DNA from: an uncultured Lentibacter sp. | GTDB taxonomy: Bacteria; Pseudomonadota; Alphaproteobacteria; Rhodobacterales; Rhodobacteraceae | Direction: 5' to 3' | Assembly: GCF_937123735.1 (NCBI RefSeq) | Contig: NZ_CAKZKL010000007.1 | Location: 62,001-126,000, forward strand | DNA: 64,000 bases | Shown here: positions 16,515 through 24,736 of the stretch, piece after piece | How positions within the stretch are numbered: position 1 is the first letter of the stretch | How the letters are laid out: the number at the start of each line of letters is the position of its first letter | Notes under the pieces: model-generated | The model's database searches: none | What the model saw: the letters and a program-made list of their open reading frames with translations, nothing else | What the model was told of the DNA's origin: nothing | Position numbers and translations under genes: made by a program

Positions 16515-17966
16515 ATGAGCGATATCAAACCAAATCTCATTGCCGGCACATGGAGCACAGGCTCCGGCGCCATTGAAAATCACAACCCGTCAGATCTGTC
16601 CGAGCTTGTCGGCCTCTATGCGCAAGCCAGCTCGCAAGAGCTTGACGCAACCATCTCTGCCGCGCAGACCGCGCAGGCCGAGTGGGCCGCCTACGGGCTT
16701 GAGCGCAAGCAGGCTGTGCTCATGGCCATCGGCAACGAGCTTATGGCCCGCGCCGAAGAGCTGGGCACACTTTTGAGCCGCGAAGAAGGCAAGCCGCTTG
16801 CCGAAGGCAAGGGCGAGGTTTACCGCGCCGGCCAGTTCTTTACCTATTACGCCGCCGAAGTGCTGCGCCAGCTGGGGCAAAATGCCCAGTCCGTGCGCCC
16901 AGGCGTTGATATCGACATCCGCCGCGAGCCTGTCGGCACCATCGCCGTGATCAGCCCGTGGAACTTTCCCACCGCGACAGCAAGCTGGAAGATCGCGCCC
17001 GCGCTGGCCTATGGCAACGCCGTTGTCTGGAAGCCCGCCAATGCCACACCCGCCTCCGCCCATGCGCTCACCGAGATCATCGCGCGCCAAGACATACCGA
17101 AAGGGCTTTTCAGCCTCGTCATGGGCTCGGGCCGCGACATCGGCCAGAAGCTTGTCGAGCACCGTGGCATCAATGCGATTTCCTTCACAGGTTCCGTGCC
17201 TGTCGGGCGTGGCATCGCGCAGGCCGCCGTGGGCAACTTCACCAAGCTGCAAATGGAAATGGGCTCCAAAAACGCGCTCGCCGTGATGGAGGATGGTGAC
17301 CTTGATCTTGCCGTGGCCGTGGCCCTTGGCGGCGCCTTTGGCGGCACGGGGCAGAAATGCACCGCCTCCTCGCGCCTTGTGGTGCACGCAGCCGTGCATG
17401 ACGCCTTCGTGGAAAAGCTCGTCGCAGGGGCCAAGGCCATGAAAGTGGGCCACGCGCTCGCCGAAGGCACACAGATCGGCCCTGTGGTCAGCGCAGCCCA
17501 GCTCAAGGAGAACCTCGCATGGGTGGCCAAAGGCCGCGCCGAAGGGGCCGAACTGGCCTGTGGTGGCGAACAGATCGAGCAACCCACCCAGGGCTACTAC
17601 ATGACACCCGGTGTCTTTCTTGGCACAACAAACGCCATGGAAATCAACCGCGAAGAGCTGTTTGCCCCGCTCACCGCCGTGATCAAGGTGAGCAGCTTTG
17701 ACGAGGCTTTGCACACCGTCAACGACACGCGCTTTGGCCTGACTGCGGGCATCGTCACCCGCTCGCTCGCGCGCGCCAGCCACTTCCGCGCCAATGCGCG
17801 CTCAGGTTGTGTGATGATCAACCTGCCCACGGCAGGCACCGACTATCATGTGCCCTTCGGCGGGCGCGGGGAAAGCTCTTATGGCCCACGCGAACAAGGT
17901 GTAAATGCTGCCGAGTTCTACACCACGGTCAAGACAAGCTACATCGCCGCAGGCACGCCAGAGTAG
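16515..17966 (+). CDS. NAD(P)-dependent aldehyde dehydrogenase, ketoglutarate-semialdehyde-dehydrogenase-like
   Basis: A 483-aa member of the ALDH superfamily with all key residues: N150 in ISPWNFP, K173, E249 in LQMEMGSKNA and the nucleophile C282 in GGTGQKCTASSR. The C-terminal NLPTAGTDYHVPFGGRGESS and YGPREQG segments are typical of the alpha-ketoglutaric semialdehyde / 2,5-dioxovalerate dehydrogenase branch, so a short carboxy-aldehyde substrate is plausible. It is the first gene of a four-gene operon with an M19-like protein and two families of unknown function. The actual aldehyde is not deducible. Confidence 0.9.
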   Translation: MSDIKPNLIAGTWSTGSGAIENHNPSDLSELVGLYAQASSQELDATISAAQTAQAEWAAYGLERKQAVLMAIGNELMARAEELGTLLSREEGKPLAEGKGEVYRAGQFFTYYAAEVLRQLGQNAQSVRPGVDIDIRREPVGTIAVISPWNFPTATASWKIAPALAYGNAVVWKPANATPASAHALTEIIARQDIPKGLFSLVMGSGRDIGQKLVEHRGINAISFTGSVPVGRGIAQAAVGNFTKLQMEMGSKNALAVMEDGDLDLAVAVALGGAFGGTGQKCTASSRLVVHAAVHDAFVEKLVAGAKAMKVGHALAEGTQIGPVVSAAQLKENLAWVAKGRAEGAELACGGEQIEQPTQGYYMTPGVFLGTTNAMEINREELFAPLTAVIKVSSFDEALHTVNDTRFGLTAGIVTRSLARASHFRANARSGCVMINLPTAGTDYHVPFGGRGESSYGPREQGVNAAEFYTTVKTSYIAAGTPE

Positions 17967-17973
17967 GGTCACC

Positions 17974-18951
17974 ATGTATCGCATCGACAACCTCCAATAC
18001 GCAAACTGGTCTGAGAAAATCTTCCGCCAAATGCGCGCGGGGGGGCTTGATGCGGTGCATGTCACCATCGCCTATCATGAGAATTTCCGCGAAACCGTCC
18101 TCAATATCGAGCGCTGGAACCGCTGGTTTGAAGAGTTCCCCGAGCTGATCATGAAGGGCCGGTGGGCGGGCGATGTGCGCACAGCGCACGAGTCAGGCCG
18201 CACGGCCATTTTCTTCGGCTTTCAAAACCCTTCGCCGATAGAGGACGATATCGGCCTGGTCGAAGTCCTGCACGATCTGGGCGCGCGCTTCATGCAGCTC
18301 ACCTACAACAACCAGTCCCTGCTGGCCACGGGCTGTTACGAGGCTGAAGACACCGGCCTCACCCGCATGGGCAAGCAAGTTGTGCGCGAGATGAACCGCG
18401 TGGGGCTGGTGGTGGATATGTCCCACTCTGCCGATCGCAGCACCATAGAGGCCGCCGAGTACTCCGAGCGCCCCATCGCCATCACCCACGCCAACCCGCA
18501 CGCCTGGCAACCCGCCCTCCGAAACAAGCGCGACGAGGTCATCCGCGCAGTGACGGAAAATGGCGGTATGATCGGCTTTTCTCTCTATCCGCACCACCTC
18601 AAAGGCAAGTCAGACTGCACGCTTGAAAGCTTCTGCCAGATGATCGCTGATACAGCCGAACGCTTTGGCGCAGAACATCTCGGCATCGGCTCTGATTTGT
18701 GCCAGGATCAGCCGGACAGCGTGGTGGAGTGGATGCGCGTGGGCCGCTGGAGCAAAGAAATCGACTATGGCGAAGGCTCCGCCGCCGCCCCCGGCTTTCC
18801 GCCCATGCCAAGCTGGTATCAAGACAACCGCGACTTTGAAAACATCGCGCAAGGCCTCGCTCAAACAGGCTTTTCCCAAACCGAAATCGACGGAATCATG
18901 GGCGACAACTGGTTTCGCTTTTATGAGCAAAACTTCGGGCCCAAGCCATGA
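17974..18951 (+). CDS. Peptidase M19 (renal dipeptidase)-like protein with altered metal site
   Basis: 325 aa, started at the ATG 7 nt after the ALDH stop. The overall M19 barrel is recognisable: LHDLGARFMQLTYNN, VGLVVDMSHSADRS (H151) and IAITHANPHAW (H172) align with the two late metal-binding histidines. The N-terminal metal motif H-x-D is not there; the segment reads YRIDNLQYANW. The bridging Glu of family members aligns with Q84 in FFGFQNP at identical spacing to the LGxR motif. A canonical two-zinc dipeptidase is therefore doubtful. It overlaps the next gene by 4 nt. Confidence 0.85.
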   Translation: MYRIDNLQYANWSEKIFRQMRAGGLDAVHVTIAYHENFRETVLNIERWNRWFEEFPELIMKGRWAGDVRTAHESGRTAIFFGFQNPSPIEDDIGLVEVLHDLGARFMQLTYNNQSLLATGCYEAEDTGLTRMGKQVVREMNRVGLVVDMSHSADRSTIEAAEYSERPIAITHANPHAWQPALRNKRDEVIRAVTENGGMIGFSLYPHHLKGKSDCTLESFCQMIADTAERFGAEHLGIGSDLCQDQPDSVVEWMRVGRWSKEIDYGEGSAAAPGFPPMPSWYQDNRDFENIAQGLAQTGFSQTEIDGIMGDNWFRFYEQNFGPKP

Positions 18952-20615
18952 CAGAACTGTCGCTGCGCCCGCCTGAACAGGTGATGACCCTCTCCCGCCT
19001 CGGCAGCCTGCATCAGTGCCGCCTGTCGTTCATGCGCCAGCTCTTGCGCCGCATAGTGCGTGAAAACTGGCGTATCACCCGTGCGCGTTTTGAGATTGAT
19101 GCGCGCGGTGAAGGGCTCGCCATCTACACCGCCCAAGGCCCCGAGCGCGCCTATTCGCTTGTCGCCTTTGCCCATGATCTGCCCGATGACATGCGCTCTG
19201 ACCGCGTCATTGCCACCGCATGGGACGCAACCTTTACGCTCTTTGACGGCATTCCGACAGAGCAAGACATTGCCCGCCTGCGCAGCAATGTGCCCCTTCA
19301 GGAAGCAGGCCGCATTGGCCCACAAGAGCTGGCCCTGTCGCGCGCCAACCGCTCCGCGAGGCTCTGGGACTATGTGGTGCGCTGCCTTGCCCAAGGCACA
19401 CAGCCCGATGCCGGCGAAATTGCCAAAGTCGGCTATCTCATGCGCACCACGGCTGTCTATGGCTCGGGCAAATTCGGTGCCTCCGACCGCGCTTTCATAG
19501 CCGCGCGCCCCGAGTTTGAAGCGCCCTTTCAGGTCGAGATGCTGTCGGTCTACCTCACCCGCGCTTTTGTGGCCGATCTGGTCGAGCATATGGCCGCGCT
19601 CAAAGCGCCCGAAACAGCGGTGGCGCTCGATCCAGAGCTGCGCCGCAGCCTTGGCATCGGCAATTCCACCGGCCTCGGCATGGCCCCTTTTCTGGTCAAC
19701 CACCCGCGCCTTCTGAACAACTGGATCTTGGCCCGCGAGTATGCGCTCGCCAAGATCCGCGCCTTGCCAGAGGCGCGCGCAACCGAGCTGGCCGCCTTCA
19801 AAACCGCCTATGACAAGGCCAAAGCCTCCATCGCGCTCTGGCGCTCGGATCATCCGATCCAGCAAACCAAGCTCGCCGCTCTGGCCGCCGACATCACCGC
19901 GCTTGATGTCAAGCTGGCGGCGTTTGACGGATCGGGGCAACAGCCGTGGAACGCGCTCTATCTCTGGGCCGAGACAGCGCTCAGCGAAGAGGGGCAAGAG
20001 CTGCTTGTCTCGCTTCTGATGGAGCCGCACGGCAAGCTCCTTGAGGGCCTGGGCGCCTGTATGCAGGCCGATGAAAGCGCACTCTTTCGCATCAACGGCG
20101 CGATGACGCTGAGTGACGTCAAAGCTCTCCTTGAAACGCATTACGCTTGGGCCCTGGCGACAGACTGGCAAAGCCGCGACGCCACAGCACGGGTCTGGTA
20201 TGTGTCTGAGGCCAAGCTTGAGCCGCGCCTTGGCGAGCGCTTTGAAGAGCCGCTGGAGCCCTTTGAGCAGCCCCTCGCCCCGGGCCGTGATGCAGCCGCG
20301 CTCTATCTCGCGCTGCAAGATGCGCCCGAACCCACGGTGGCCGCGTTCCTCGCCGCCCACCCCGAGCACAGGCATATCCTTAGGCGTGTGCAGATGGCTC
20401 CAAGCCATCCTTACGCCGAAATTCAAGACAACACGATCAGCGCCGAGATGAAGCCTGTCGATATGCTGCGCGCCAAGCTCAGCTTTTTTGGCGCAACCCA
20501 TTTTGACCCGCGCTCCGACCGTTGGGTGCGCATCAACATGTTTCGCGGCGCGCCCTATCCGCAAGAGCTGCACCACGATCAAAGCGACAGTTGGGTCTAC
20601 GGAGGCGCGCCATGA
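18948..20615 (+). CDS. Conserved hypothetical protein, 555 aa, no recognised domain
   Basis: Soluble-looking, with no signal peptide or membrane segment. Distinctive segments are LSRLGSLHQCRLSFMRQLLR near the start, YSLVAFAHDLPDDMRSDRVI, KVGYLMRTTAVYGSGKFG, GIGNSTGLGMAPFLVNHPRL (about 240-260) and a C-terminal DPRSDRWVRINMFRGAPYPQ. The Gly-rich GNSTGLGMAP loop and the RTTAVYGSGKFG stretch look like ligand-binding sites, but no P-loop, Rossmann or metal motif is evident. ATGA overlaps on both sides tie it to the M19-like gene and to the DUF3726 gene, so these products are probably made in fixed proportion. Function unknown. Confidence 0.85.
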   Translation: MTELSLRPPEQVMTLSRLGSLHQCRLSFMRQLLRRIVRENWRITRARFEIDARGEGLAIYTAQGPERAYSLVAFAHDLPDDMRSDRVIATAWDATFTLFDGIPTEQDIARLRSNVPLQEAGRIGPQELALSRANRSARLWDYVVRCLAQGTQPDAGEIAKVGYLMRTTAVYGSGKFGASDRAFIAARPEFEAPFQVEMLSVYLTRAFVADLVEHMAALKAPETAVALDPELRRSLGIGNSTGLGMAPFLVNHPRLLNNWILAREYALAKIRALPEARATELAAFKTAYDKAKASIALWRSDHPIQQTKLAALAADITALDVKLAAFDGSGQQPWNALYLWAETALSEEGQELLVSLLMEPHGKLLEGLGACMQADESALFRINGAMTLSDVKALLETHYAWALATDWQSRDATARVWYVSEAKLEPRLGERFEEPLEPFEQPLAPGRDAAALYLALQDAPEPTVAAFLAAHPEHRHILRRVQMAPSHPYAEIQDNTISAEMKPVDMLRAKLSFFGATHFDPRSDRWVRINMFRGAPYPQELHHDQSDSWVYGGAP

Positions 20616-21175
20616 GCTACTCTTTGGGAGAGATCGAAGCACATTGCCGCAAAGCCGCGCGCGGAGCAGGCTTCACATGGGGCGAGGCCGAGGAGGCCGG
20701 CCATGCGGTGCGCCGGCTCTGTGCCGCCGGCTTGCCGGGGGCGGAGGCCCTTCTGGCCTATCTGACCGCCCGGGAAAGCACATATGTGCCACACACAGCA
20801 TGTCCTATCAAACGCGGCTGCACGATGCTGGACAGCACAAAAACGCCCACAGGCCCTTGCCATACGCCCCTTTTGCTGCTGCCCTTTGTCAGCTCTCTCG
20901 CCCAGGAGCGGGGGCAGGCCTTGGCGCTTACGGGCCAAGGGTTTCAGGCCCTCGCCGGACCAGACGGAGGCCTGCATTTGCTGCGCGCCTCAGAGACCGA
21001 ACCGCAGATCACAATCGCCCCCGCCACAGCGCCTAACGCCCATTTGGTCTGGCGCGCGGGGTGTTCGCAAGCGACCTACAGTGCGCTGGACAGGTTTTGC
21101 GCCCGTCTCTACGCGCCAGAAACCGACAGCCGCCGCCAAGCCGGTGCAGGCGCGGGAGATGATGGCAACGCGTGA
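20612..21175 (+). CDS. DUF3726-like protein
   Basis: 187 aa, starting at the ATG within the upstream gene's stop (ATGA at 20612). It begins MSYSLGEIEAHCRKAARGAG, then FTWGEAEEAGHAVRRLCAAG. This helical opening resembles DUF3726, a family of unknown function. A later LLLLPFVSSLAQERG segment is moderately hydrophobic but short. The cysteines in CPIKRGC and GPCH are spaced loosely and do not form a clear metal motif. It is the last gene of the ALDH operon; a TetR gene follows 42 nt later. The last ~20 residues are Ala/Gly-rich. Confidence 0.75.
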   Translation: MSYSLGEIEAHCRKAARGAGFTWGEAEEAGHAVRRLCAAGLPGAEALLAYLTARESTYVPHTACPIKRGCTMLDSTKTPTGPCHTPLLLLPFVSSLAQERGQALALTGQGFQALAGPDGGLHLLRASETEPQITIAPATAPNAHLVWRAGCSQATYSALDRFCARLYAPETDSRRQAGAGAGDDGNA

Positions 21176-21217
21176 ACGCCCCTTGCCAGACGCCCTACGC
21201 CAGCGTATCTTTTCTTC

Positions 21218-21748
21218 ATGAAAAATGTCAGATTACGTCAGAAAGACTGGATAGAAGCGGGCCTGGATGCGCTTTTGAAAGGCGGACCCATGGCGTTGAA
21301 AGCCGAACCTCTGGCGCGCGCACTGGGCACAACCAAAGGCTCATTTTACTGGCATTTCAAAGATATAGCTCACTTTCACAGTCAAGTTATCGCCCATTGG
21401 GAGGTCTCGGCTCTGGCCGAAATGATTGATGATATCGAGCAGCAGGACAGCCCGCTCACCGCTCTGCACAAACAGCTGCACCACAATGCTGCAAAGCAGA
21501 AATATGAACCTGCCATGCGGGCTTGGGCACGGTCGTTCAAGCCTGCGGCACAAGCCCTGGAGCAAGTTGATACGGCCCGTATCAAATACCTGACGGCGTT
21601 GCTCAAACGGTGTGACGTGCGCAACCCGGCGCTCGCCTGTGCGCTCTATGCCGCCTCGATTGGCATGACCGACCTTGCCCAAAGCGACCCTAAAATGCCA
21701 GAAGAGGCCCTCGACACCGTTCTCGATCTGATACTCGCCTTACGCTAG
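21218..21748 (+). CDS. TetR/AcrR-family transcriptional regulator
   Basis: 176 aa. The N-terminal HTH (about 8-55) has LRQKDWIEAGLDALLKGG, then LARALGTTKGSFYWHFKD, the standard TetR recognition helix ending in F-Y-W-H-F. The C-terminal ligand domain is short and lacks features that indicate a ligand. It sits 42 nt after the DUF3726 gene on the same strand, with no obvious ribosome-binding site before its ATG. It could be the last cistron of that operon or a separate unit. It converges on recO. Confidence 0.9.
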   Translation: MKNVRLRQKDWIEAGLDALLKGGPMALKAEPLARALGTTKGSFYWHFKDIAHFHSQVIAHWEVSALAEMIDDIEQQDSPLTALHKQLHHNAAKQKYEPAMRAWARSFKPAAQALEQVDTARIKYLTALLKRCDVRNPALACALYAASIGMTDLAQSDPKMPEEALDTVLDLILALR

Positions 21749-21781
21749 GCGCCGGTGTCCGGCTGGCTTGTTCTGCCAGCC

Positions 21782-22516
21782 TTATGGCAGAGCCAACCGG
21801 CGCTCAAAAGCCGTCATGAACCGGGCCCGTGCATCGGGCAGAGGTTTCTGGCCCAACTCAGGCGCAAGGCGCGTGCCCAGAAAATACCCCGTCAGCCGCA
21901 AGCCGGCCATGACATCTTCATCGCCACCCGCCCCATGACCCAACAAGACAGGCGGGAGCGGCAAGAGCTTCTGCGCCCAATCCCCCGCCCCTTCGCGGGT
22001 CACGGCCCGGCCGGTTTTGGGCGAAACATAGGCCAGCCCCGTGCGCGCGCCGGTGACCGCACAACAGCTCAGATCAAGCCCAAACCCCAACTCCTGCAAG
22101 AGCGCCAGCTCCCATTTCAAATAGGCCAGCGGCCAAAGCTCATCTTGCCCAAGAAGGTCCAGCAAGGCTTCGCTGCGCCGATACAGCGGCAAATGCGCTT
22201 CCCGCTCCGGCAAGGCATAGCGCAAAAGGGCCGTGACCGTATTCAGCCCTGCCAGCGCCAGCCGGGAGGCCATGACAACAGCCGAACGCGACCGCATCAG
22301 CTCCGCCTGAAAACTGCCCAGCTGGTCTTCAAGCCGGGCGCGCCAAACAAGATCAAGCTGCGCGCCGGGTTGCAACATTGGCGCCATCTTACGGCTCGCG
22401 CCCCCGCGCACAACACCGGCATGACGCCCGCGCTCCGGTGTGAAAACATCCACAATCGCGCTGGTTTCGCCATGGGGCCGCACGGCCAGCAATATTCCTG
22501 TATCACGCCATTCCAT
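21782..22516 (-). CDS. recO: DNA repair protein RecO
   Basis: A 244-aa recombination mediator of the RecFOR pathway, loading RecA on SSB-coated gaps. The N-terminal OB fold (about 1-80) starts [20 protein letters not shown] and includes [18 protein letters not shown]. The helical C-terminal domain has [13 protein letters not shown] and [21 protein letters not shown], and the family's [13 protein letters not shown] segment. It stands alone between the convergent TetR gene and the Tm-1-like gene, with 35 nt to the latter. Confidence 0.93.
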   Translation of the reverse strand: MEWRDTGILLAVRPHGETSAIVDVFTPERGRHAGVVRGGASRKMAPMLQPGAQLDLVWRARLEDQLGSFQAELMRSRSAVVMASRLALAGLNTVTALLRYALPEREAHLPLYRRSEALLDLLGQDELWPLAYLKWELALLQELGFGLDLSCCAVTGARTGLAYVSPKTGRAVTREGAGDWAQKLLPLPPVLLGHGAGGDEDVMAGLRLTGYFLGTRLAPELGQKPLPDARARFMTAFERRLALP

Positions 22517-22551
22517 GGGGCGACCCTAGCGCCAATCAGAGGCCGGTAAAA

Positions 22552-23787
22552 TCAGCTTTTCACAACGCCCTTGGCAATCCAGCCATCAAAAACCGCAAGC
22601 ACCGCCTCGGCAAAGGCCGCATCGTTGATATGGCAGTCAAGCTCTGTCAGGCTGGCCGTGGCGGGGGCGTGTTGGCGCATAGCCGCCATGAAAGCCACCA
22701 GCCCCTCGGCGTCATGCAGGGGCGCGCCTTCGCGGTCCCATTCGTTGCAGCCTTGCAGCGGCAGGAAAACCTCTGTTGGCCCTGTTGCCGTCGCAAGCTT
22801 GGCGCAGATCACCTCGGCCAGTTCCGCGCGGTCCTGTGCCGTGATCATCGCTGAGGTCAGCAGGCGGTTATGGGCATGGGTTTCATAACCTGCGAGGCGT
22901 GCAGGCGGTTCCTGCCAACCAACAAAATCAACAAGATCATAACACCCCGGCGCAATCATCTGCGGGATGCCACGCTTGCCCGCATTGGTGAGCCTGTCTG
23001 CCCCTGCGGTGATGTTTGAGCCGAAATGGTGGTTTGTCACCTCTTGGGGTGCAAAGTCCATGACCGCCGCAAAAACACCCTCGGCGGCCAGCCCCTCAAA
23101 GGCACGGCCACCCATGCCCGTGGCGTGAAACACCGCAACCTCAAAACCGCGCTCTTCAAGCGCAGGCTTGAGCGCCACCATGTAGCGCAGCACTGTTTTG
23201 CCAAAGGAGGTCATGCCAATCAGCGGCTTTTGCCACTTGGGTGCTTCCACAGCGCGCGCCGCGCCCAAAACGGCCCCTGCCGCTTGTGAAAGCGAGGATT
23301 TACAAACCGAATTGAGCCCGTAAAGCCCACCAGCCCAGAGGATCATCTGGATATCCGGCGCAAGCCGCTCGGGCGGAAGCATGGCCGAGAAAGAGACGGT
23401 TGAGACCACATATTTTGGCACCCCCAACGGCAGCGCCGCACAAACATCAAGCGCAAGGTCCGTGCCCATCGAGCCCCCGAGGATGATCACCCCTTCAAAC
23501 CTGCCCGCGCGATACTCTTTCAGCGCCAGCGCCGAAGCGCCCTCAGCCATGATCTGCATCGCCACGTTCTCATCGCCGCTGTCAATCGCGGCTTTGATGC
23601 TACTGCCGCCCGCCTCGGCCACATCGTGCTTGGAATAATCCGTCGACTGCGAAGGCTCGCCCAGCACGCTCACATCCATCGTGCGCACAAGCCCGCCCTG
23701 GCCACGGATACATTCGGCCAGATAGCCCAGTTCGTCGTCTTTCGTGTCGTAGGTTCCAACGATCAGGATGGTTTTGTCTTCGCTCAT
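22552..23787 (-). CDS. Tm-1-like ATP-binding domain protein (UPF0261)
   Basis: A 411-aa protein of the UPF0261/Tm-1 N-terminal family. It opens ILIVGTYDTKDDELGYLAEC and has the GVIILGGSMGTDLALDVCA glycine loop, VSTVSFSAMLPPERL, a GKTVLRYMVAL segment and a PLQGCNEWDREGAPLHD C-terminal motif, all family hallmarks. Members bind nucleotide and have an unclear catabolic role. Here it is the last gene of a minus-strand unit that starts with the tripartite transporter, 1 nt from the kinase gene, so a part in the same pathway is likely. Confidence 0.88.
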   Translation of the reverse strand: MSEDKTILIVGTYDTKDDELGYLAECIRGQGGLVRTMDVSVLGEPSQSTDYSKHDVAEAGGSSIKAAIDSGDENVAMQIMAEGASALALKEYRAGRFEGVIILGGSMGTDLALDVCAALPLGVPKYVVSTVSFSAMLPPERLAPDIQMILWAGGLYGLNSVCKSSLSQAAGAVLGAARAVEAPKWQKPLIGMTSFGKTVLRYMVALKPALEERGFEVAVFHATGMGGRAFEGLAAEGVFAAVMDFAPQEVTNHHFGSNITAGADRLTNAGKRGIPQMIAPGCYDLVDFVGWQEPPARLAGYETHAHNRLLTSAMITAQDRAELAEVICAKLATATGPTEVFLPLQGCNEWDREGAPLHDAEGLVAFMAAMRQHAPATASLTELDCHINDAAFAEAVLAVFDGWIAKGVVKS

Positions 23788-23788
23788 C

Positions 23789-24736
23789 TCAGCTCTCCAT
23801 AAACTCTTGCGCCAGCGTCAGCGCCACTCGGTTGGCCCGCGCCGAGCGGGCGGCAGTGTCCGGCTCTCCAAGGCGGTCCTTGAACCAGCCGGGGTAGGTA
23901 AAGGCGCGCAGCATCAGGAAGAAATCCAGCTCCTCTTCTGCCACATCTGCCCGCGCGCCATAGCCCTCGCACAGGGCCGCGCGCAGCGCGGGATAGTCGG
24001 GCGCATCCCTGAAACGCAACAGGAATGTCGCCAGCTCGAATATGCGAAAGCCATATCCACCATCGTCAAAGTCAATGAGGCCCACACTGGCCCCGTCCCA
24101 CATCACGTTTTGCCCGACAAGATCGGCATGTATCAACCCATAGTCCAGTTCACGCTCCCGCTCGGCCAGAACGGCATCCGCCCTGGACCGCGCCGCGAGC
24201 AAAAGCGCGCGTTCTGTCGCGCTAAAATCTGGGTGCTCCCAGAAGCGCCCCCAAAGCGGCGCAGCGCCCAAGAGCCCTGCACGGTCCCATGCGGGGCGCG
24301 TGAAACCGGCAGGGGGCTGCCATGCATCACAAGCCTCATGCAAAGCCGCCATAGCTTCCCCAAGCTTGCAGCAAAAGGCGGGCCGGTCTGTAACAGGCGC
24401 GAGCTCCCCCGGGCGCCCCAAAGGCGCACCGTCAAGCCATGTGAGCAGGCTCACAAACTGGCCATCCAGCTCGGCGATGTCGCCCCCGTCAGGCAGGGCC
24501 ACAGGGCGCGGCACTCTCAGCCCCGCCTCGGCCATCGCGCGCATCCACGCCAGCTCATGGCGCAATTCCACGGCACTGCGATACCCGACACGGTGCAAGC
24601 GCAGCGCGTAAACCGCATTGGCCTGCACGCAAAACACCACATTTTCCCGCGCCGCCGCCAGCGATATCCGGGCGCTCTTTAGCCCCCAAAGCTGCGCCGC
24701 CTCGGCCGCGCGGGACAGGTTCAGAGCTGTATCCAT
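23789..24736 (-). CDS. APH-fold phosphotransferase (small-molecule kinase)
   Basis: 315 aa with the aminoglycoside/homoserine-kinase fold. The catalytic loop IHADLVGQNVMWD gives H203, D205 and N210. The metal-binding VGLIDFDDGGYG gives D222 and D224. The N-lobe is short, as in hydroxylysine-kinase and choline-kinase-like enzymes. A hydroxyl-bearing small molecule is the expected substrate. It overlaps the upstream aldehyde dehydrogenase stop by 16 nt and precedes the Tm-1-like gene by 1 nt. An aminotransferase III gene lies in the opposite arm of the same cluster, recalling kinase plus PLP phospho-lyase pathways. This pairing is inference. Confidence 0.85.
   Translation of the reverse strand: MDTALNLSRAAEAAQLWGLKSARISLAAARENVVFCVQANAVYALRLHRVGYRSAVELRHELAWMRAMAEAGLRVPRPVALPDGGDIAELDGQFVSLLTWLDGAPLGRPGELAPVTDRPAFCCKLGEAMAALHEACDAWQPPAGFTRPAWDRAGLLGAAPLWGRFWEHPDFSATERALLLAARSRADAVLAERERELDYGLIHADLVGQNVMWDGASVGLIDFDDGGYGFRIFELATFLLRFRDAPDYPALRAALCEGYGARADVAEEELDFFLMLRAFTYPGWFKDRLGEPDTAARSARANRVALTLAQEFMES

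Noticed and set aside
18921..20642. 573-codon minus-strand frame opposite the 555-aa orphan
   Set aside because: The plus-strand frame has ATGA coupling at both ends and operon context; the minus frame has neither.
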